A stretch of 64,000 bases of DNA from an uncultured Muribaculaceae bacterium (GTDB taxonomy: Bacteria > Bacteroidota > Bacteroidia > Bacteroidales > Muribaculaceae): positions 1 to 64,000 of the forward strand of contig CAJUCW010000006.1 of assembly GCA_910585275.1 (NCBI GenBank). The letters are read 5' to 3'. Positions 60,572 to 64,000 of the stretch are shown one piece after another (position 1 is the stretch's first letter; each line of letters starts with the position of its first letter). The notes under the pieces are model-generated. The model was given only the letters and a program-made list of their open reading frames with translations. It was not told where the DNA came from and ran no database searches. The translations under genes and the position numbers were made by a program.

Positions 60572-61639
60572 ATGCAGAATAAAGGAAACATACGGGACGC
60601 GGAACTTCTCCGGCGCCATTCGATTGCCGCCGACGCTACGGTAAGGGAGGCTCTGGTGGCCCTTAATTCACTGTCAGGCGAGTCGCTGACGCTTTTTGCC
60701 TTCGATGGCGACGACCTTTTGGTGGGGACGGTGACCGACGGCGACATACGGCGTGCTCTCATCGGTGGTGCGTCGCTCTCGGACAAGGTGGAAAAGGTGA
60801 TGCACCGTAATTATCTCTCGGCGGTGCCCGGCGACAATATATGTCTTTCCATATCCGAAGGGAGGCGACGTAGAATCACTCTCCTCCCGGTCGTGGAACA
60901 AGGGCGCGTTGTCAGTCTCCTCGACCTTCGGAAAATGAGAACGAAACTCCCTATCGATGCCGTCCTTATGGCCGGAGGACGGGGCGAGAGATTGCGCCCG
61001 ATGACCGAACATACTCCCAAACCGCTTCTTCCGGTAGGCGGCAAACCGATAATCGACTATAACGTGGATGAACTTGAGGTATGTGGCGTGGATAAGATTT
61101 TCGTGACGGTGAATTATCTTGCGGAACAAATCGAACGCCATTTCTACGGACGGATGGGGAATGCGTCGGTAGAATGCGTAAGGGAACCGAAACGTCTCGG
61201 CACGATGGGTAGCCTCGCTTTCGTGGACGGCCTTACCTGCGACAATGTGCTCGTGATGAATTCCGACCTTCTGACGACTCTTGATTTCGAAGCGATGTAT
61301 CTGCAGCATGTCAAGACTGGTGCCGATATCACCATGGCGGCGGTGCCTTACAATGTGTCGGTGCCTTATGCATTGATGCGAATGGAAAACGGCATGGTAA
61401 TCGGTCTTGAAGAGAAGCCCACCTACAACTATTTTGCCAATGCAGGCGTTTATTTGATAAGGCGCCCCCTCCTTTCAAGGATAAAGAAGGGGGAGTATCT
61501 GGATGCCCCCGACTTCATCTCTTCCGTAATCGCGGAAAGAGGCGACGTTGGATGTTATCCCATCGAGGGAACCTGGATCGACATCGGTTCTCCCGACGAT
61601 TACCGTTATGCCAACGAGCTCATGAACCGTTGGAAGTAG
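60572..61639 (+). CDS. CBS-domain sugar-1-phosphate nucleotidyltransferase
   Basis: This 355-residue cytoplasmic enzyme has an N-terminal CBS pair (about 8-125, LVGTVTDGDIRRALI) and a nucleotidyltransferase domain from residue 130 (VLMAGGRGERLRPMTEHTPKPLLPVGGKP). The architecture is that of PtmE-like enzymes that make GDP-glucosamine-type donors for legionaminic-acid pathways, but the rest of such a pathway is not in the window, so the sugar is uncertain. An ATG four bases earlier opens only a four-codon frame. Confidence 0.85.
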   Translation: MQNKGNIRDAELLRRHSIAADATVREALVALNSLSGESLTLFAFDGDDLLVGTVTDGDIRRALIGGASLSDKVEKVMHRNYLSAVPGDNICLSISEGRRRRITLLPVVEQGRVVSLLDLRKMRTKLPIDAVLMAGGRGERLRPMTEHTPKPLLPVGGKPIIDYNVDELEVCGVDKIFVTVNYLAEQIERHFYGRMGNASVECVREPKRLGTMGSLAFVDGLTCDNVLVMNSDLLTTLDFEAMYLQHVKTGADITMAAVPYNVSVPYALMRMENGMVIGLEEKPTYNYFANAGVYLIRRPLLSRIKKGEYLDAPDFISSVIAERGDVGCYPIEGTWIDIGSPDDYRYANELMNRWK

Positions 61640-61661
61640 AAGTTTTTATTTGTATTTTGCT

Positions 61662-62828
61662 ATGGCTGAATCTAACTTCATCGACTATGTGAAAATTCTC
61701 TGCCGCTCAGGTAAGGGCGGTGCGGGCAGCCGTCATTTCCATCGTGCCAAATATATTCCGAAGGGCGGACCCGACGGCGGCGACGGCGGACGCGGCGGAC
61801 ATATCATACTTCGCGGCAACCGCCACATGTGGACACTCCTTCCCTTGCGCTATCAGCGCCATGTGTTCGCCACCGACGGCGAAAGCGGTGGGGCTGGCCG
61901 TTCGTTCGGCAAGGACGGCGAAGACCGTATTATAGAAGTGCCTGTCGGCACGGCGGTGTTCGATGCCGACACCGGGGCTTTCCTTTGTGAAATTACCAAA
62001 GACTGCGAAGAGGTGAAGCTCCTTCGCGGCGGCAAAGGGGGGCTCGGCAACTGGCATTTCGCCACCTCCACCAATCGCGCACCGCGTTATGCGCAACCCG
62101 GGCAACCTGCCATAGAGAAGGCCGTGGTGCTTGAACTCAAGCTTCTCGGCGACGTGGGTCTGGTGGGCTTTCCCAATGCCGGCAAATCCACTCTTCTTTC
62201 CGCCATCTCGGCAGCGAAACCGAAGATTGGCGACTATCCTTTCACCACAATGGAGCCGAGCCTCGGAATCGTGAACTATCGCGGCGACAAATCGTTTGTC
62301 ATGGCCGACATCCCCGGCATCATCGAGGGTGCCAGCGAAGGGAAAGGCCTCGGGCTACGTTTCCTGCGCCATATAGAGCGCAACGCCGTGCTCCTTTTCC
62401 TGATTCCGGCAGACAGCGACGACATAAGGAAAGACTACAAAATCCTTCTGAACGAGCTCACGGAGTTCAATCCGGAACTTGCCGACAAGAGCCGCGTGCT
62501 GGCCATTTCCAAGTCGGATATGCTTGACGACGAACTTCGCGAGGAGCTTTCGAAAGAATTGCCCGAAGGAGTGCCGGCCGTATTTATTTCGGCCGTGACC
62601 GGACAGGGGCTTACCGAACTGAAAGACCTCTTGTGGCGTGAAATAAACTCGGAAGAGAACCAGGTGAAACAGACCTTGACACACCGCGACCTCGACGTGC
62701 GCCACCGTGTGGAAGAGGAAGACGAATTCATCTTCCATCAGGACGACGAAGAGGATGAACTGCCCGAAATGACTGACCAGGACTGGGAAGACGAGTTCTG
62801 GGACGAGGAAGACAGCGTAAATAATTAG
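61662..62828 (+). CDS. obg: Obg/CgtA ribosome-associated GTPase
   Basis: This 388-residue GTPase takes part in 50S ribosome assembly and stress response. It has the glycine-rich Obg fold (CRSGKGGAGSRHFHRAKYIPKGGPDGGDGGRGG), then the G domain with G1 GFPNAGKSTLL, G2 YPFTTMEPSLG, G3 DIPGIIEGA and a G4-like SKSD, and ends with an acidic tail (QDDEEDELPEMTDQDWEDEFWDEED) common in Bacteroidetes. The ATG at 61662 is chosen over a TTG at 61650. Confidence 0.97.
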   Translation: MAESNFIDYVKILCRSGKGGAGSRHFHRAKYIPKGGPDGGDGGRGGHIILRGNRHMWTLLPLRYQRHVFATDGESGGAGRSFGKDGEDRIIEVPVGTAVFDADTGAFLCEITKDCEEVKLLRGGKGGLGNWHFATSTNRAPRYAQPGQPAIEKAVVLELKLLGDVGLVGFPNAGKSTLLSAISAAKPKIGDYPFTTMEPSLGIVNYRGDKSFVMADIPGIIEGASEGKGLGLRFLRHIERNAVLLFLIPADSDDIRKDYKILLNELTEFNPELADKSRVLAISKSDMLDDELREELSKELPEGVPAVFISAVTGQGLTELKDLLWREINSEENQVKQTLTHRDLDVRHRVEEEDEFIFHQDDEEDELPEMTDQDWEDEFWDEEDSVNN

Positions 62829-62829
62829 A

Positions 62830-63675
62830 ATGCAGAATAATGACGATATAAGAAAGAATCCGATGGAAATCGACCTCCATCGGATTCTTCGTGAGAGGCT
62901 TCCGCGTAAGGCGAGCCGTTTTGTGCCGGGATTCCTTATTTCGGCGCTCGAAAGGATAATACATCAGAAAGAGTTGAATGAAATGCTGCGCATCGGTTTC
63001 CCGGCGCAGGGTTCGGAGTTTTCGTCAAGGATTCTCGACCATCTCGGCGTTACGGTGGAAGTGGAGGGTCTCGACAGGCTCCCCGAAGGACGGTTCATGT
63101 TTGCAGGCAATCATCCGCTCGGAGGTCTTGACGGAATCGCGCTCATTTCGGTGCTCGGTAAAAAATATGGCGACGGAGGAGTGCGGTTTCTTGTCAACGA
63201 CATGCTGATGAACGTGGAACCGCTTCGCAATGTTTTCCTCCCCGTCAACAAATACGGCAGCCAAGGGCGCGATGCGGCGGTGGCAATCAACGATGCCCTT
63301 GCTTCAGACATGCAGGTGTTTCAGTTTCCGGCCGGCCTTGTGTCGCGCCTGCACGACGACGGGAAAGTGGCCGACCTCGAATGGCAGAAAGCGTTTGTCG
63401 CCAAGGCGTTGGCTTATGGCAGAGACGTGGTCCCTGTCAGGTTCGAGGGATTGAACCGTATGCGTTTCTACCGTCTTGCCAGATGGCGCAAGAAATTGGG
63501 GATAAAGGTCAACATAGAACAGGCATTTCTGCCGGCGGAAGTGTTTGCCGCACGTGGCAGGAAATTCAGGATTGTATTTGGCGAGCCTGTGCGTTATGAA
63601 TCGCTCCGAGACTCGGGAAAATCGCCGAAATCGCTTGCCGCAAGTCTCCGCAGTCTCGTCTATTCAGCCGAATGA
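62830..63675 (+). CDS. PlsC-like acyltransferase
   Basis: This 281-residue protein has the glycerolipid-acyltransferase pattern: NHPLGGLDG at residues 94-102 (His95 and Asp101, spaced H-x5-D rather than the usual H-x4-D), NKYGSQGRDA, and FPAG in place of FPEG. It probably acylates a lipid in the inner leaflet of the inner membrane; glycerolipid or amino-acid-lipid substrates are both possible. It starts one base after the obg stop, so the two are probably co-transcribed. Confidence 0.8.
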   Translation: MQNNDDIRKNPMEIDLHRILRERLPRKASRFVPGFLISALERIIHQKELNEMLRIGFPAQGSEFSSRILDHLGVTVEVEGLDRLPEGRFMFAGNHPLGGLDGIALISVLGKKYGDGGVRFLVNDMLMNVEPLRNVFLPVNKYGSQGRDAAVAINDALASDMQVFQFPAGLVSRLHDDGKVADLEWQKAFVAKALAYGRDVVPVRFEGLNRMRFYRLARWRKKLGIKVNIEQAFLPAEVFAARGRKFRIVFGEPVRYESLRDSGKSPKSLAASLRSLVYSAE

Positions 63676-63743
63676 TTGGCCTGAAGGGAGTCCGATTTTT
63701 CTTTTTTTAGATGAAATGTGGGTGTGTTTTCGCGATTTATGAT

Positions 63744-63751
63744 TAATTTTG
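63744..63751 (+). promoter_or_regulatory. -7 promoter box of yidC
   Basis: TAATTTTG matches TAnnTTTG and lies 80 bases before the yidC start. No TTG at 20-base spacing. Confidence 0.5.
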
Positions 63752-63831
63752 CAATTTGAATGTGGCGGATTGTCTTTCCGTCGCCTTATAGCTCATATTT
63801 CGAAAAATTAAAACAACAATAAGAGAAAGAA

Positions 63832-64000
63832 ATGGATAAAAATACCGTCATCGGATTGCTGCTAATGGCGGCAGTGTTTTTCGGTTTTATGTGGCTCTCG
63901 CCCAAAAAGGCTCCCGTGGAGGATCCTGACATGACAGAGGAAACGGCAAGCAATATGACGGCCGCTTCCGGCACTGTCGATTCACTGAGTTCCACCGAAA
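63832..64000 (+). CDS. yidC: Membrane-protein insertase YidC, N-terminal part (cut by window end)
   Basis: The first 56 codons are present. MDKNTVIGLLLMAAVFFGFMWL followed by an acidic, Ser/Thr-rich stretch (APVEDPDMTEETASNMT) is the usual start of Bacteroidetes YidC, whose first membrane segment is followed by a periplasmic domain. The rest lies beyond 64000. Confidence 0.8.
   Translation, partial: MDKNTVIGLLLMAAVFFGFMWLSPKKAPVEDPDMTEETASNMTAASGTVDSLSSTE

Overview
This window is chromosomal DNA from a Bacteroidales bacterium, probably of the Muribaculaceae type. The family-level call is inference. The order-level call rests on two SusC/SusD-type polysaccharide utilisation loci (PULs), a one-protein hybrid two-component system, an NVEALA-type peptide gene, a Bacteroidetes-type YidC start and many promoters of the TTG-N20-TAnnTTTG class. 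There are no tRNA or rRNA genes, CRISPR arrays or transposases that I can see.

Region 1 (97-15480) is one side of a PUL. A SusC transporter runs leftward out of the window. A hybrid sensor/regulator, a PA14-containing GH31, a GH2 and a GH3 run rightward. This enzyme set resembles known xyloglucan loci (alpha-xylosidase, beta-galactosidase, beta-glucosidase). The endo-glucanase and SusD partner would lie left of position 1.

Region 2 (15571-25434) is accessory DNA. A DUF4143 ATPase gene is bracketed by two 172-bp direct repeats, each with a long palindrome, and has four operator-like iterons spaced exactly 33 bp. A leftward cluster follows: a secreted DUF3244-like gene broken by an in-frame stop, a thioredoxin/DUF1573 lipoprotein, an NVEALA cysteine-rich peptide, a six-bladed propeller lipoprotein, a transglutaminase-like lipoprotein and a TPR membrane protein. 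Then come a third copy of the palindrome, an SGNH hydrolase and a 42-unit heptamer array.

Region 3 (25435-37406) is mostly housekeeping on the minus strand: fabF-acpP, a 2-oxoacid:ferredoxin oxidoreductase pair, yifB with a thioredoxin-fold lipoprotein, a WYL regulator, a mannose-1-phosphate guanylyltransferase and a Na/Pi cotransporter.

Region 4 (37477-57703) is a second, complete PUL on the plus strand. An ECF sigma factor and FecR anti-sigma precede an STN-containing SusC, so signalling is probably trans-envelope. SusD, a GH43-like lipoprotein, two related SusE/F-like proteins, a small secreted protein, a SusB-like GH97, a GH78 and a very unusual GH2-GH37 (trehalase-type) fusion follow. 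The substrate is not evident; the set implies alpha-glucosyl and rhamnosyl linkages.

Region 5 (57705-64000) is plus-strand housekeeping: folA, a GT4 glycosyltransferase, a second WYL regulator, a CBS-nucleotidyltransferase, obg, a PlsC-like acyltransferase and the start of yidC.
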